Source: a bacterium
Lineage (GTDB): Bacteria > Desulfobacterota > DSWW01
Length of the DNA stretch: 14,706 bases
Assembly: GCA_030609865.1 (NCBI GenBank)
Contig: JAUWSZ010000009.1
Location: forward strand, 1-14,706
Direction of reading: 5' to 3'
This document shows, in pieces, positions 1 through 7,656 of the stretch; within the stretch, counting starts at the first letter, position 1; each line of letters starts with the position of its first letter. A program made the translations under genes and the position numbers. The notes beneath the pieces are model-generated. The model searched no databases, was not told the DNA's origin, and saw only the letters and a program-made list of their open reading frames with translations.

Positions 1-915
1 ACGGTCCCCCTCGCTCCCTACCTCCCCCATTGGCAGGTGGCAACGTACGTCCTCGATCCACCCCTGACGGCACGGTCGGGCCAGAGATTCCTTCTCCTGT
101 CTGTTCTCCTCCTAGCCATCTTCGTCACTGCCATCATCCTCGGTGGCTCTCTGCTTACATGGCAGACACATCGCAACATGGTGTCCGCACAACAGAAAAC
201 CTCTTTTGCTTCCAACGCCTCTCACGAACTCAAGACACCGCTTACCAGCATCCGGATGTTTGCAGAATTGTTGCAGGAAGACCGGATCAAGGACCCGGAG
301 AAAAGGGGCCATTACCTCAAGGTGATCGTCGCAGAGAGTCAGCGCCTTACCCGCCTGGTAAACAACGTTCTCGATTTCAGTCGTTTGGAGCAGGGCCGTA
401 AACAATACCATCTCAAGGAACTGGAACTATCGGGATACCTCCGATACATCGTGGAGACACAGCGTTTGCGCGTACAAGAGACCGGGATGGTGCTCGACAA
501 CCAGATCCCAGAGGCGGAATACAAGGCCCAGACAGACGAGGACGCCATCGAGCAGGTCCTCCTCAACCTGCTGGACAACGCTCTCAAGTATGCGGCCGAA
601 GGCAAAGAGCTGTCCGTCGACCTCACCCTCCGGGACGATCAACTTGAAGTGCGCGTCATGGATCGAGGTCCCGGCGTACCGGCCAAACACCGCTCGAGGA
701 TTTTCGAGAAGTTCCATCGTGTCGACAGTTCCCTCACCGCACGCCATCCCGGATCCGGGCTGGGGCTGAGCATCGCACGCACCATCATGCGGGACCTCAA
801 CGGGGATCTTCTATATGAACCCCGCGAGGGAGGGGGAAGCTGCTTTACCGTCTTGATCCCGTTCCAGGAAAGGATCGGTTCCGACATACCCCATAAAGGA
901 GCTGTTTCGGCATGA
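1..915 (+). CDS. Sensor histidine kinase, 5'-truncated by the window edge
   Basis: Membrane sensor kinase that should autophosphorylate on histidine and pass the phosphate to the regulator encoded next. A GTG at 37 could start a 292-residue protein, but the frame is open to base 1 and reads like the end of a periplasmic sensor domain, so the true start is probably upstream of the window. Numbered from that GTG: a hydrophobic membrane segment at about 18-40; the H box SHELKTPLTSIR with phospho-acceptor His63; the N box EQVLLNLLDNALKYA from 172; the G1 box DRGPGVP at 209; the F box IFEKFHR at 222; and the G2 box GSGLGLSIA at 239. The catalytic core is therefore complete. The stop overlaps the regulator start (ATGA), which indicates translational coupling. 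The signal sensed is unknown because the sensor domain is missing here. Confidence 0.93.
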   Translation, partial: TVPLAPYLPHWQVATYVLDPPLTARSGQRFLLLSVLLLAIFVTAIILGGSLLTWQTHRNMVSAQQKTSFASNASHELKTPLTSIRMFAELLQEDRIKDPEKRGHYLKVIVAESQRLTRLVNNVLDFSRLEQGRKQYHLKELELSGYLRYIVETQRLRVQETGMVLDNQIPEAEYKAQTDEDAIEQVLLNLLDNALKYAAEGKELSVDLTLRDDQLEVRVMDRGPGVPAKHRSRIFEKFHRVDSSLTARHPGSGLGLSIARTIMRDLNGDLLYEPREGGGSCFTVLIPFQERIGSDIPHKGAVSA

Positions 916-1622
916 ACCCCATCCACATACTCGTGGCAGAGGATGACGACAACATCCGGACAGGTCTCGTGGACACCCTTGAAAGCGAGGGCTATCGCGT
1001 CACGCCGGCAACAGGCGGCAAGGAGGCCATCGACCTGTTCAGATCCGAGGAGTTCGACCTCTTGCTTCTGGACATCATGATGCCTGAGAAGAGCGGTTAT
1101 GACGTCTGCAGAGTCGTACGGTCGACCAACGAGGACATTCCGGTCATCATGCTCACCGCAAAGAGCGAAGAAATCGACAAGGTCATCGGCCTGCAACTCG
1201 GGGCCGATGACTACATCACGAAACCCTTTGGGGTCCATGAGCTTCTCGCCAGGATTTCCGCTGTTCTGCGGCGCTCTCAGCGGAAACCGAAGCCGTCGGA
1301 AGAGAGTATCTCCGGCCCTGACCGTTTCACCTTCGGCATCGCGGAAATCAACACCCGCCAATACAAGGTCCGAATTGGGGACAATACGTTCGATATCTCC
1401 GCCCGCGAATTGAAGCTCCTCAAGTTCTTCCATTCTTACCCCAACGAGGTCCTGAGCCGAGACCGGATTCTGAACGCCGTGTGGGGCATCGAGTACGGCG
1501 GAACGACCCGAACGTTGGACCAACACATGGCCCAACTGCGCAAGAAGATCGAACCGGACCCGGCTCGACCCCGTTTCCTGACCACGGTGTACGGCGTCGG
1601 TTACCGTTTTGAGAGCTCTTAA
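912..1622 (+). CDS. OmpR/PhoB-family response regulator
   Basis: DNA-binding response regulator of 236 residues, partner of the overlapping histidine kinase. The receiver domain covers about 1-120, with acidic pocket residues Glu10-Asp13, phospho-acceptor Asp54 in LLLLDIMMPEKSG, the switch Thr82 and Lys104 in ITKPF. A winged-helix effector domain covers about 137-236, with the family pattern ISARELKLLKFF and a C-terminal TVYGVGYRFE hairpin. Proteins of this family usually bind as tandem dimers to direct repeats about 11 bp apart. That is the geometry of the TTGTAAA repeats at 6176-6204 and 12954-12982, so it is a candidate regulator of those sites; this is inference only. Only 3 bp separate its stop from the convergent flavoprotein gene, leaving no room for a separate terminator. 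Confidence 0.95.
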   Translation: MNPIHILVAEDDDNIRTGLVDTLESEGYRVTPATGGKEAIDLFRSEEFDLLLLDIMMPEKSGYDVCRVVRSTNEDIPVIMLTAKSEEIDKVIGLQLGADDYITKPFGVHELLARISAVLRRSQRKPKPSEESISGPDRFTFGIAEINTRQYKVRIGDNTFDISARELKLLKFFHSYPNEVLSRDRILNAVWGIEYGGTTRTLDQHMAQLRKKIEPDPARPRFLTTVYGVGYRFESS

Positions 1623-1625
1623 ATG

Positions 1626-2819
1626 TTAAGCAGGTAAGCCCCTTCCCTCGTCGAGGCACACACACCGAACCGGGCCCCCGTTGATCTCGCCGACGCACCG
1701 GTTGCAGTGATCGCAATCTGAACTCTGCACCTCACCACGTTCCATCTTCCGGACGATGTTCGGGTCACGGATCGTGGCTCGGCCGACCTGCACGAAATCA
1801 AAACCCTCGTCCATGGCCTTTGCCATGTTCTCGAGGGAACACACGCCCCCGATCAGAACGAGCGGCATTTTCACCACTCCCCGCACCTTGCGTGCCTCTT
1901 CCAGGAGGAAGAGCTCTTCAAAAGGGTAGTACTGAACCAGGAACCTGCCGAAGAGAAGCATACCCATCTTGGGAAGGATGCCATCTACCGCCTTCACAAA
2001 CCCCATGATCGGCACCTTGCCCCGCAGCATGTACAGGGGTGTCCTGCTCGTAAAGCCGCAGCTGAGCACGAGGGCGCTCGCCCCGGCGGCCTCATACCGC
2101 TTGGCGATTTCGATCGCATCGTCGACCTCCACGCCCCCTTTGAACCCGTCCCGAAGGTTCATCTTGACCAGGATGGGGAAACCGGGCCCTACCCGCTCGC
2201 GCACCCGCTCGATCACGGACACAGGGAACCTCACCCGGTTCTCGAGACACCCCCCGTACGGATCCTTCCGCATATTGGTCCACGGGGAAAGAAATTGACT
2301 GAGAAGGTATCCGTGGCCCGAGTGGAGCTCCACTGCATCGAACCCCGCACCCTTGGCCATCCCCGCGGCCGTCCCGAAGTCATCCCTCACCCGCGCCATG
2401 TCCTCCTCAGACATCTCCTGACTGAAGGCCCGGCGGAAGGTGCAAAACTTTCTCGACGGCCCCAAGGCCTTTTCCTTCGTGATCCCCGGGTCCGCGAAGA
2501 ACCCGCAATGGCCGAGCTGGATCGAAGCCGCAGCGCCCTCCTGGTGGATCGCCCCCGTCATCCGCTCGAGCATCGAGAGTATCTCCTCCCGCATCCACAT
2601 CTCGTGCCCGAAGGCAAGCCCGTTGCGCGACACCCCGCAGTAAGCTACGGTGGTCATCCCGACTCCTCCGGCTGCCACGGCTCTGTGATGTTCCAAGAGC
2701 AGCTCGGAGGGGCTCTCGTTCTGACACATCCCCTCGAAACAGCCGGCACGAATGATTCGATTCCGTAATTCCAGGTCACCAATCCTGGCCTTTGAGAAGA
2801 TCTTGGTTGTCTCAGTCAT
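1626..2819 (-). CDS. Old-yellow-enzyme family NADH:flavin oxidoreductase with C-terminal cysteine cluster
   Basis: FMN-dependent TIM-barrel reductase of 397 residues, related to the N-terminal part of 2,4-dienoyl-CoA reductase. That relation shows in GFDAVELHSGHGYLLSQFL at about 159-177, with the active-site histidine pair His166/His169, followed by SPWTN and YGGCLENRVRF. The tail carries Cys369, Cys372, Cys375 and Cys386, a probable 4Fe-4S site. The FAD/NAD(P)H-binding domains that follow the barrel in full-length dienoyl-CoA reductases (about 640-670 residues) are absent, so electrons probably come from a separate partner. The frame stays open upstream to 2939, but that part overlaps the preceding gene. 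I chose the ATG at 2819, which overlaps the upstream stop as ATGA and has AAGG 9 nt upstream; an ATG at 2825 is the alternative. It is the last gene of the four-gene operon and could reduce an enoyl- or dienoyl-CoA made by the dehydratase-family proteins. The substrate is unknown. Confidence 0.88.
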   Translation of the reverse strand: MTETTKIFSKARIGDLELRNRIIRAGCFEGMCQNESPSELLLEHHRAVAAGGVGMTTVAYCGVSRNGLAFGHEMWMREEILSMLERMTGAIHQEGAAASIQLGHCGFFADPGITKEKALGPSRKFCTFRRAFSQEMSEEDMARVRDDFGTAAGMAKGAGFDAVELHSGHGYLLSQFLSPWTNMRKDPYGGCLENRVRFPVSVIERVRERVGPGFPILVKMNLRDGFKGGVEVDDAIEIAKRYEAAGASALVLSCGFTSRTPLYMLRGKVPIMGFVKAVDGILPKMGMLLFGRFLVQYYPFEELFLLEEARKVRGVVKMPLVLIGGVCSLENMAKAMDEGFDFVQVGRATIRDPNIVRKMERGEVQSSDCDHCNRCVGEINGGPVRCVCLDEGRGLPA

Positions 2820-3583
2820 CTCCATTTTCCTTTTCTCTTCTTGATGGAAATCACGTCCCGGATATCGTCGCACACCTGCTTCTCCCCGCAGGAGCTGCAA
2901 TCGGATGCGCACTCGATGTCGTACCCTCTTATCTTCCAATTCTCCTTCACGATGTCCTTGCTGATCTTTCGTATTTGCGCAGCCAGATTCGCCAGTCCCT
3001 GCACCGCTTCTTTGCTGGTGGTGACAAAGACGATCTCCATCGCCTCGACCCGTGGTTCCTCCGATTTGATCACACCCATCAGGGCCTTCCCCAGGGTCTC
3101 AAAATCGAATCGCTTCTCCGCCGCCGCCTTGCTCACCCGGCTCCACACACGATCCGGCGCACTCTTGATCATGTAGCCTTCGACCTGGTCGGAAATGTAC
3201 TGATGTTGAACCAGGGACTCGTGGTCTCTATCCGTCAGGTCTTCGCCGCCAACGATCAGAACCTGGGCAAAGGGCAGGCTCGCATTCGCCGATTCCGGGA
3301 TATCCGGCCCAAGGAGAGTGATCTTTCCGTCATCGATCAGGGAGGGTTTCTCGGTCCACAGGACGAAGGCGCAGGATCCTGCAAGAGGATTCCCCAGTTC
3401 CAAGTAAGTGTCGTTCCTCAGAATGATCCCCTGGTGAGCCTTCGGGCCTACCCGAACGGGGAGAGTTTCCTTGATTCGGTCAGGCGCCTCGCGGCAGGTA
3501 AATTCTCTCGCCTCCTGACCGTCTCTTCGCAACCCCTCTACATACTCCGCCACCTTATGAATGTAGGCATCGAAGACAGACAT
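2816..3583 (-). CDS. Acetyl-CoA synthase (CdhC/AcsB) middle-domain-like protein with C-terminal four-Cys motif
   Basis: 255 residues. Residues about 45-205 resemble, from memory of the family, the domain just before the A-cluster in acetyl-CoA synthase / CdhC. Shared features are the TYLELGNP strand at 59-66, IDDGKITLLGPDI at 83-95, VWSRVSK at 146-152 and FETLGKALMGVIKSEEP at 161-177. True synthases then carry a Ni-Fe-S A-cluster domain with spacing near C-x2-C-x8-C-x9-C. Here the protein ends soon after Cys225, Cys229, Cys232 and Cys238 (C-x3-C-x2-C-x5-C) and a basic tail. It may hold an ordinary Fe-S cluster and is unlikely to make acetyl-CoA alone. It lies third in the dehydratase operon, 16 bp after the large subunit and overlapping the flavoprotein gene, with AAGGAG before the ATG. 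Electron transfer to, or scaffolding of, the neighbouring enzymes is plausible. No carbon monoxide dehydrogenase gene lies nearby. Confidence 0.72.
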   Translation of the reverse strand: MSVFDAYIHKVAEYVEGLRRDGQEAREFTCREAPDRIKETLPVRVGPKAHQGIILRNDTYLELGNPLAGSCAFVLWTEKPSLIDDGKITLLGPDIPESANASLPFAQVLIVGGEDLTDRDHESLVQHQYISDQVEGYMIKSAPDRVWSRVSKAAAEKRFDFETLGKALMGVIKSEEPRVEAMEIVFVTTSKEAVQGLANLAAQIRKISKDIVKENWKIRGYDIECASDCSSCGEKQVCDDIRDVISIKKRKGKWR

Positions 3584-3599
3584 GTGTCTCCTTTGATGA

Positions 3600-4919
3600 T
3601 CAGATGAATCCGTGCCCTTCCAGGAAGGTCACGACCTTGTCTTTCACCTCGTCGACGCTCGTATACCGCTTGTCGAAAAGGTCGAGACCCACATGCAGAA
3701 ACGGAACATCCAGGTCGCGGCACGTTTCGCGCATGATCCCCACGGTGGCGGCGCCGTCCTTGTGCCCCATGTGTCCGGGCCAGATGACGACATCCACCTT
3801 GTAGTCCTTGACGATTCTACGGATGTCCTCGGAGAAGTTCTCCGCGGTGCCCCGGGCCTGCCGAATCATCGGGGCATCGACCAAATTCCGTTTAGCGAGA
3901 TCGTAGTAGATCGTCTCTTCGCTCGATGTGTCGATCAGCGAGTACGGGAAATTCCCGAACATGTCGTTGACAATCACAGCCCCGAGTTCCTCTTCCAGCC
4001 AAGGCATGAACTCAAAGATCCACCCATAGGGCATGATGTCGAACCAGAAGAGCCGGACCTTCTCCTTCCAGCCTTCTTTGGTCTGTGCCCCCATTCCATT
4101 CCTGATTCGGTCATCCGCAACCTTGATGAGCTGCTCGAACCAGGCGACAATCTTCGGGTTTCCCACGTCGAAACACTGACTGATGGCAAAACACTGTGCC
4201 CCCCCCATTTCCCACCCATGCGGGCACGGCACGTTCTTCCTGACCTCCATGTATTCTTGCCAGCTGGTATACACCTTGTTCGATCGTTCACAGACTTGAA
4301 CGAGCTTCTCCATCTCGAGCTTCGAGCCCGTGTGCTTTTCAATGAACCTCGTCATCTCCCTGAGCTCGTCCGCAAAGTACTTGATGGCCCGCTCATCCGA
4401 CGTGTAGGGCGGATCGCAGCTGTACAAGGGTACGTTCTTCCAATTGCTGTTGTGCATCAGCACCTGGTGCAGCATCGGCGCACCATCGCAAGGGTATATC
4501 AGGCCGAGGCAACAGGTGGGGATCGGCATCATGTTGTTCTCTATGTAGTAGATGGGCAGACGGATGGCGGTGCACAGGTCGCCTCCCAGTCCCATCTCTT
4601 CAGCGCCATCGATGTCCTCGAGAATAAAGGGCGCCGAAGCGGCCAGGAACGGCGTCTCCATGACCATGAACCATGGAAGTCCCATGGACGTGAATATTTC
4701 GGGCGCGTTGCAGAAATACCCGCCGATGAACGGCTTGTCATTCACGACAGCGTCCACGACCCGCTCTTTCGACTCCAGGAGAATCCTGAGCAGTCTTGCC
4801 GAAAGCTCCCCTTCCTCGGTGCCGAGCAACTCTGCACCCTCAAGGTTGAGCTTGAACCAGTCCCTCTCTTCTTGGTATCTCTTGATGGATTGTTGTTTGA
4901 TTTCCTTCGACAGCGCCAT
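3600..4919 (-). CDS. 2-hydroxyacyl-CoA dehydratase / benzoyl-CoA reductase family, large subunit (copy A)
   Basis: 439-residue member of the HgdB/FldB/BcrB-type family, whose heterodimers carry 4Fe-4S clusters and do ketyl-radical dehydration or ring reduction of CoA thioesters. Visible family landmarks are GGYFCNAPEIFTSMGLPWF at 66-84, Cys116 in GDLCTAIR and Cys144 in YPCDGAP (the first two likely cluster ligands), and the C-terminal VDVVIWPGHMGHKDG at about 375-389 followed by DVPFLHVGLDLFDKRYT. Where relatives usually have a third ligand cysteine, this protein reads GHMGHKDG, so a ligand seems replaced, perhaps by His. The ATG at 4919 has GAGGAGG 6 nt upstream. The gene starts 12 bp after the small-subunit gene. 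Its length is closer to BcrB/BzdO than to HgdB, but that does not settle whether it is a dehydratase or a reductase. A paralogue lies at 7657-8952. Confidence 0.9.
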   Translation of the reverse strand: MALSKEIKQQSIKRYQEERDWFKLNLEGAELLGTEEGELSARLLRILLESKERVVDAVVNDKPFIGGYFCNAPEIFTSMGLPWFMVMETPFLAASAPFILEDIDGAEEMGLGGDLCTAIRLPIYYIENNMMPIPTCCLGLIYPCDGAPMLHQVLMHNSNWKNVPLYSCDPPYTSDERAIKYFADELREMTRFIEKHTGSKLEMEKLVQVCERSNKVYTSWQEYMEVRKNVPCPHGWEMGGAQCFAISQCFDVGNPKIVAWFEQLIKVADDRIRNGMGAQTKEGWKEKVRLFWFDIMPYGWIFEFMPWLEEELGAVIVNDMFGNFPYSLIDTSSEETIYYDLAKRNLVDAPMIRQARGTAENFSEDIRRIVKDYKVDVVIWPGHMGHKDGAATVGIMRETCRDLDVPFLHVGLDLFDKRYTSVDEVKDKVVTFLEGHGFI

Positions 4920-4931
4920 ATTGAACCTCCT

Positions 4932-6083
4932 CTATCCTTCCATCGTTTCCAGAAAGGCCTGTACCCTTGTCTTGATCTGCCCCTTACCGCTCAGGATGTA
5001 TTCCCGGTCGAGCTGGAGAAAAGGGATGTCCCCATGCTCCCGCAAGTCGTATTTGGTCATGTAATGCTCGACGAGCCAGTTGTCGCAGAACTGAAGGCGC
5101 TCCCCGATGATCCCGTCCACATTGAACTCCTCGGCCATCTTCCTCGTAAAGGCGATCCGCTCCGGCTGATTCCCGTACATTCTCGGGCATGCCGGACGGG
5201 TCTGGACATAGAACCGGGCGAGGGCACGCACCGGATTCGCCTCGGACTCATCTACCTGCACCCACATGAGTCGGGTCCCATAACAGGTTGAATCCGTCAC
5301 CACCAGGCCGCCCTGGTCCTCGATGATCTTCACGTATTCCGGATCATCGAGCTCGCTGCCGAGGATCATCAGGCGGGCCCGGTAATCCCCGTTGCCCTCC
5401 GCCTCATCGAGGTCCTCCAGGAGCTGTTCCAGGAGTTCCTTGTACTTCTCCTTGGGAAGGCTCGTGCCCGCCACCATGACAGCAAGCGACTCCGCACCCG
5501 TAATCGGCGGCTCATCGCTCTTCCTCAGCTCGTACATCTTCTTCTGAAGCCCGCGGATTGCGTTCTGAGTCTTGATCGCATCCCGTATCTTCTGGTCCGT
5601 GATCTCCACGCCCAGATGCTCCTCGAGCTGCTTTCGCAACAGATTGATCTCATCGAAGTACCAGGCCACCTGCCGTTCTCCTATCTTGCGGGGGAGGCTC
5701 ATCACAGTGGCAAAGGCAGTCGAGTGCACGTTTCGCACCCAGTTGTCGTAAACACGCCTCACATGATCACACGAGTTGATGCAGATCAGGGCATCCAGGA
5801 AGTCGTATTTGCCTTTCAATGCCAGGTTGAAGGCATGGCGTGGAAAAGAGCAGTTGATGGGGCTGAAGAACGCATCGGACAACTCCGTGTCCGTGCTGCC
5901 CGTCCCCCTTATCCGAAACGGTAGGTATCCAGCAGCCATGAGCATCTCTTCCGGAACGGTGGAACAGAAATACCCTGCCGCCTTCCCCCCTTCGTCCAAC
6001 CAGGCCTGCAGGTGAGGGTTCATGATGCCTTCTGCAGCTCTGGCGCATTCCTGGAAAGCATTGGATTGCAGTGTTGTTTCCAA
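4932..6083 (-). CDS. 2-hydroxyacyl-CoA dehydratase / benzoyl-CoA reductase family, small subunit (copy A)
   Basis: 383-residue partner of the next gene, in the BcrC/HgdB/FldC range. Likely cluster ligands are Cys78 (INCSFPRH), Cys105 (NSCDHVRR) and Cys333 (LQFCDNW), the full set of three. GYFCSTVPEEMLMAAGYLPF at 37-56 is the usual N-terminal signature. I chose a TTG start at 6083 because GGAGGG lies exactly 7 nt upstream and the numbering then matches the paralogue at 6328 residue for residue through all early landmarks. The frame also allows a GTG at 6122, but that has no good ribosome site and would translate the GGAGGG. It is the first gene of the minus-strand operon, which runs to 1626. 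The required ASKHA-type activator ATPase is not in this window. Substrate unknown. Confidence 0.9.
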   Translation of the reverse strand: METTLQSNAFQECARAAEGIMNPHLQAWLDEGGKAAGYFCSTVPEEMLMAAGYLPFRIRGTGSTDTELSDAFFSPINCSFPRHAFNLALKGKYDFLDALICINSCDHVRRVYDNWVRNVHSTAFATVMSLPRKIGERQVAWYFDEINLLRKQLEEHLGVEITDQKIRDAIKTQNAIRGLQKKMYELRKSDEPPITGAESLAVMVAGTSLPKEKYKELLEQLLEDLDEAEGNGDYRARLMILGSELDDPEYVKIIEDQGGLVVTDSTCYGTRLMWVQVDESEANPVRALARFYVQTRPACPRMYGNQPERIAFTRKMAEEFNVDGIIGERLQFCDNWLVEHYMTKYDLREHGDIPFLQLDREYILSGKGQIKTRVQAFLETMEG

Positions 6084-6175
6084 TGGTTCGCCCTCCTTCA
6101 GAAACGAAGATATTCGGAGCACCTTGTAGACTATCTTGATATGCTATCCTGCCCAACATATGCAATCATCCAATA

Positions 6176-6204
6176 TTGTAAAAGGGCTGTAAAAACATTG
6201 TAAA
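6176..6204 (+). promoter_or_regulatory. Three phased direct repeats (YTGTAAA, 11-bp period), putative operator
   Basis: TTGTAAA at 6176, CTGTAAA at 6187 and TTGTAAA at 6198 are spaced exactly 11 bp apart, one helical turn, as 7-bp repeats with 4-bp spacers. This is the geometry of a Pho box or other OmpR/PhoB-family site. It lies in the 244-bp gap between the two divergent dehydratase operons, 92 bp from the minus-strand start and 123 bp from the plus-strand start. The same arrangement recurs at 12954-12982. The outer copies can also be read as a weak -35/-10 pair (TTGTAA, 17 bp, TGTAAA), so a plain promoter is the competing reading. The rest of the gap holds only weak promoter-like hexamers, such as TTGATA at 6136 with TATGCA 17 bp on. 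Confidence 0.6.
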
Positions 6205-6327
6205 CCGCCGCCTTTTTCGTTGATCTACGTCCAGATCCCTAGTACTAGTAACTCAGCGCTATCCACGTTTCGATTTGTTCGACTTTCACCTTGCGGCGCA
6301 AGCCGCATTAGGATGGAGGGATGAAAA

Positions 6328-7476
6328 TTGGTTACCCGGATCGAGTCGAAGGCATTCCAGGAATTGTCCGAGGTGGCAGAGACGCTTGCAAATCCTGCCA
6401 TAAAGGAATGGAAAGAGCGGGGAGACAAGGTCCGGGGCTATTTCTGCTCCTCCATGTCGGAAGAGATCATGACCGCCGCCGGCCTCCTGCCCTTTCGAAT
6501 GCGCGCGCCGGGCAGTGCAGACACCGAACTGTCCGACGCACATCTGAGCAGCATCAATTGCAGCTTTACCCGGCATTGCCTCAACGTGGCCCTTTCCGGA
6601 GAGCTCGACTTCCTCGACGGACTCATCGTCCCGAACAGCTGCGACAACGTTCGCCGCATATACGATCACTGGATACGTCAAATGAAGACACCCTTCGTCC
6701 AGATGATCAGCCTTCCGAGAAAGGCAGGGGAAGCCCAGGTGAGCTGGTTCCGGGATGAGCTCACGAAACTGAAGGGGAGCATGGAGGATCATTTCGGTGT
6801 GGAGATCACGGACGCACGCCTGGGAGAGGCGATCTACCTCCACAACGAAACGCGGCGCCTTCAGAGAAGGCTCTATGACCTGAGGAAGAGCAGGACCCCA
6901 CCGATCAACGGCGCGGAAACACTGACTGTCACCGTGGCGGGTACAGCCATGCCCAAGGCACGGTACAATCAATTACTCACTGAGCTGCTCGACGACCTCG
7001 GCGAACGCGAGGGACACACGAATTACCGGGCAAGGTTGATGGTCATGGGCGGCGAGTTGGACGACCCGGGCTATCTCGAGATCATCGAAGATCAGGGTGG
7101 CCTCGTGGTCACGGATTCACTCTGTTTTGGCTCCCGAATGCTCTGGAAGGATGTGGAAGAAGGGGCCGACGATCCGATCACCGCCCTCGCCCGCTTCTAC
7201 GTGGCCGAGCGGCCCTCCTGCCCCCGGGTGTTCGGCAAATACGAGGAGAGGGCCGCCTTCGTAAGGGAGATGATCAGGGACTTCCAGGTAGACGGGGTCA
7301 TCCTGGAGCGGCTTGCTTTCTGCGATCTGTGGGGATTCGAGCAGTTCACGATCAAGAATGATTTCCAGGACTGGAGCATTCCCCTGATGATGCTCGACAG
7401 GGAATACACCCTAACCGGGATCGGCCAGCTGAGAACCAGGGTCCAGGCATTCCTGGAAACCATAGCAGCCTGTTGA
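6328..7476 (+). CDS. 2-hydroxyacyl-CoA dehydratase / benzoyl-CoA reductase family, small subunit (copy B)
   Basis: 382-residue paralogue of the gene at 4932-6083. Long stretches are near identical (for example TELSD, INCSF, SLPRK, YRARLM, GGLVVTDS), roughly 60 percent by eye. Likely cluster ligands are Cys78, Cys105 and Cys332, so the set is complete. The start is TTG at 6328 with GGAGGG 7 nt upstream, the same arrangement as in the paralogue. An ATG at 6321 is in another frame and gives no family match. It heads the plus-strand pair. The large-subunit gene follows after 180 bp, an unusually long gap for this family, because a repeat element lies between them. It should form a heterodimer with the protein from 7657. 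Substrate unknown. Confidence 0.9.
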   Translation: MVTRIESKAFQELSEVAETLANPAIKEWKERGDKVRGYFCSSMSEEIMTAAGLLPFRMRAPGSADTELSDAHLSSINCSFTRHCLNVALSGELDFLDGLIVPNSCDNVRRIYDHWIRQMKTPFVQMISLPRKAGEAQVSWFRDELTKLKGSMEDHFGVEITDARLGEAIYLHNETRRLQRRLYDLRKSRTPPINGAETLTVTVAGTAMPKARYNQLLTELLDDLGEREGHTNYRARLMVMGGELDDPGYLEIIEDQGGLVVTDSLCFGSRMLWKDVEEGADDPITALARFYVAERPSCPRVFGKYEERAAFVREMIRDFQVDGVILERLAFCDLWGFEQFTIKNDFQDWSIPLMMLDREYTLTGIGQLRTRVQAFLETIAAC

Positions 7477-7490
7477 AGAACAGCTGCAGC

Positions 7491-7642
7491 GCAGGCCGTT
7501 CAAAAAGGTCCAGATGCAAGGCGTACGAAACTTGCCCCCGCGAAAGCGGGGGTCCAGATCAACAATGAGGCAGGACTTTTCGTCCGCCGCAGTGACGAAG
7601 GATGAGTGCAACGCCGCAGGTGGGCCTTTTTCAACGGCCTGC
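7491..7642. repeat. 152-bp inverted-repeat element (MITE-like)
   Basis: The ends GCAGGCCGTT (7491-7500) and AACGGCCTGC (7633-7642) are exact inverted repeats. The match continues imperfectly inward for about 33 bp, through AAAAAGG and CCTTTTT. The interior holds a perfect GC hairpin at 7535-7552. It sits between two genes that should be co-transcribed and ends 14 bp before the next start codon, so the downstream ribosome site lies just outside it. I see no transposase. The look is that of a non-autonomous, multi-copy intergenic element; the family name is not certain. Confidence 0.72.
7535..7552. repeat. REP-like GC hairpin nested in the inverted-repeat element
   Basis: CCCCCGC-GAAA-GCGGGGG is a perfect 7-bp stem closed by a GAAA tetraloop, followed by TCCAGATC. 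The form matches the extragenic palindromes of the CCCGC-GAAA-GCGGG type found scattered in many proteobacterial genomes. There is no T tract, so it is not a typical terminator, though it could slow polymerase or stabilise the upstream message end. Confidence 0.6.
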
Positions 7643-7656
7643 AGGGGAGGGAGCCC

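Noticed and set aside
639..1535. A 298-codon minus-strand frame opposite the kinase and regulator
   Set aside because: It lies antisense to conserved kinase and receiver motifs and has no motifs of its own.
2816..3583. A genuine acetyl-CoA synthase (Wood-Ljungdahl) subunit
   Set aside because: The A-cluster domain and its cysteine spacing are missing and there are no CODH or corrinoid protein genes around it.
2792..3607. A 271-codon plus-strand frame opposite the ACS-like gene
   Set aside because: No recognisable domain and fully antisense to a gene with clear homology and ribosome site.
3612..5291. A 559-codon open frame on the plus strand antisense to the dehydratase subunit genes
   Set aside because: It mirrors codon bias of the real genes opposite, shows no family motifs, and the minus-strand proteins are clearly genuine.
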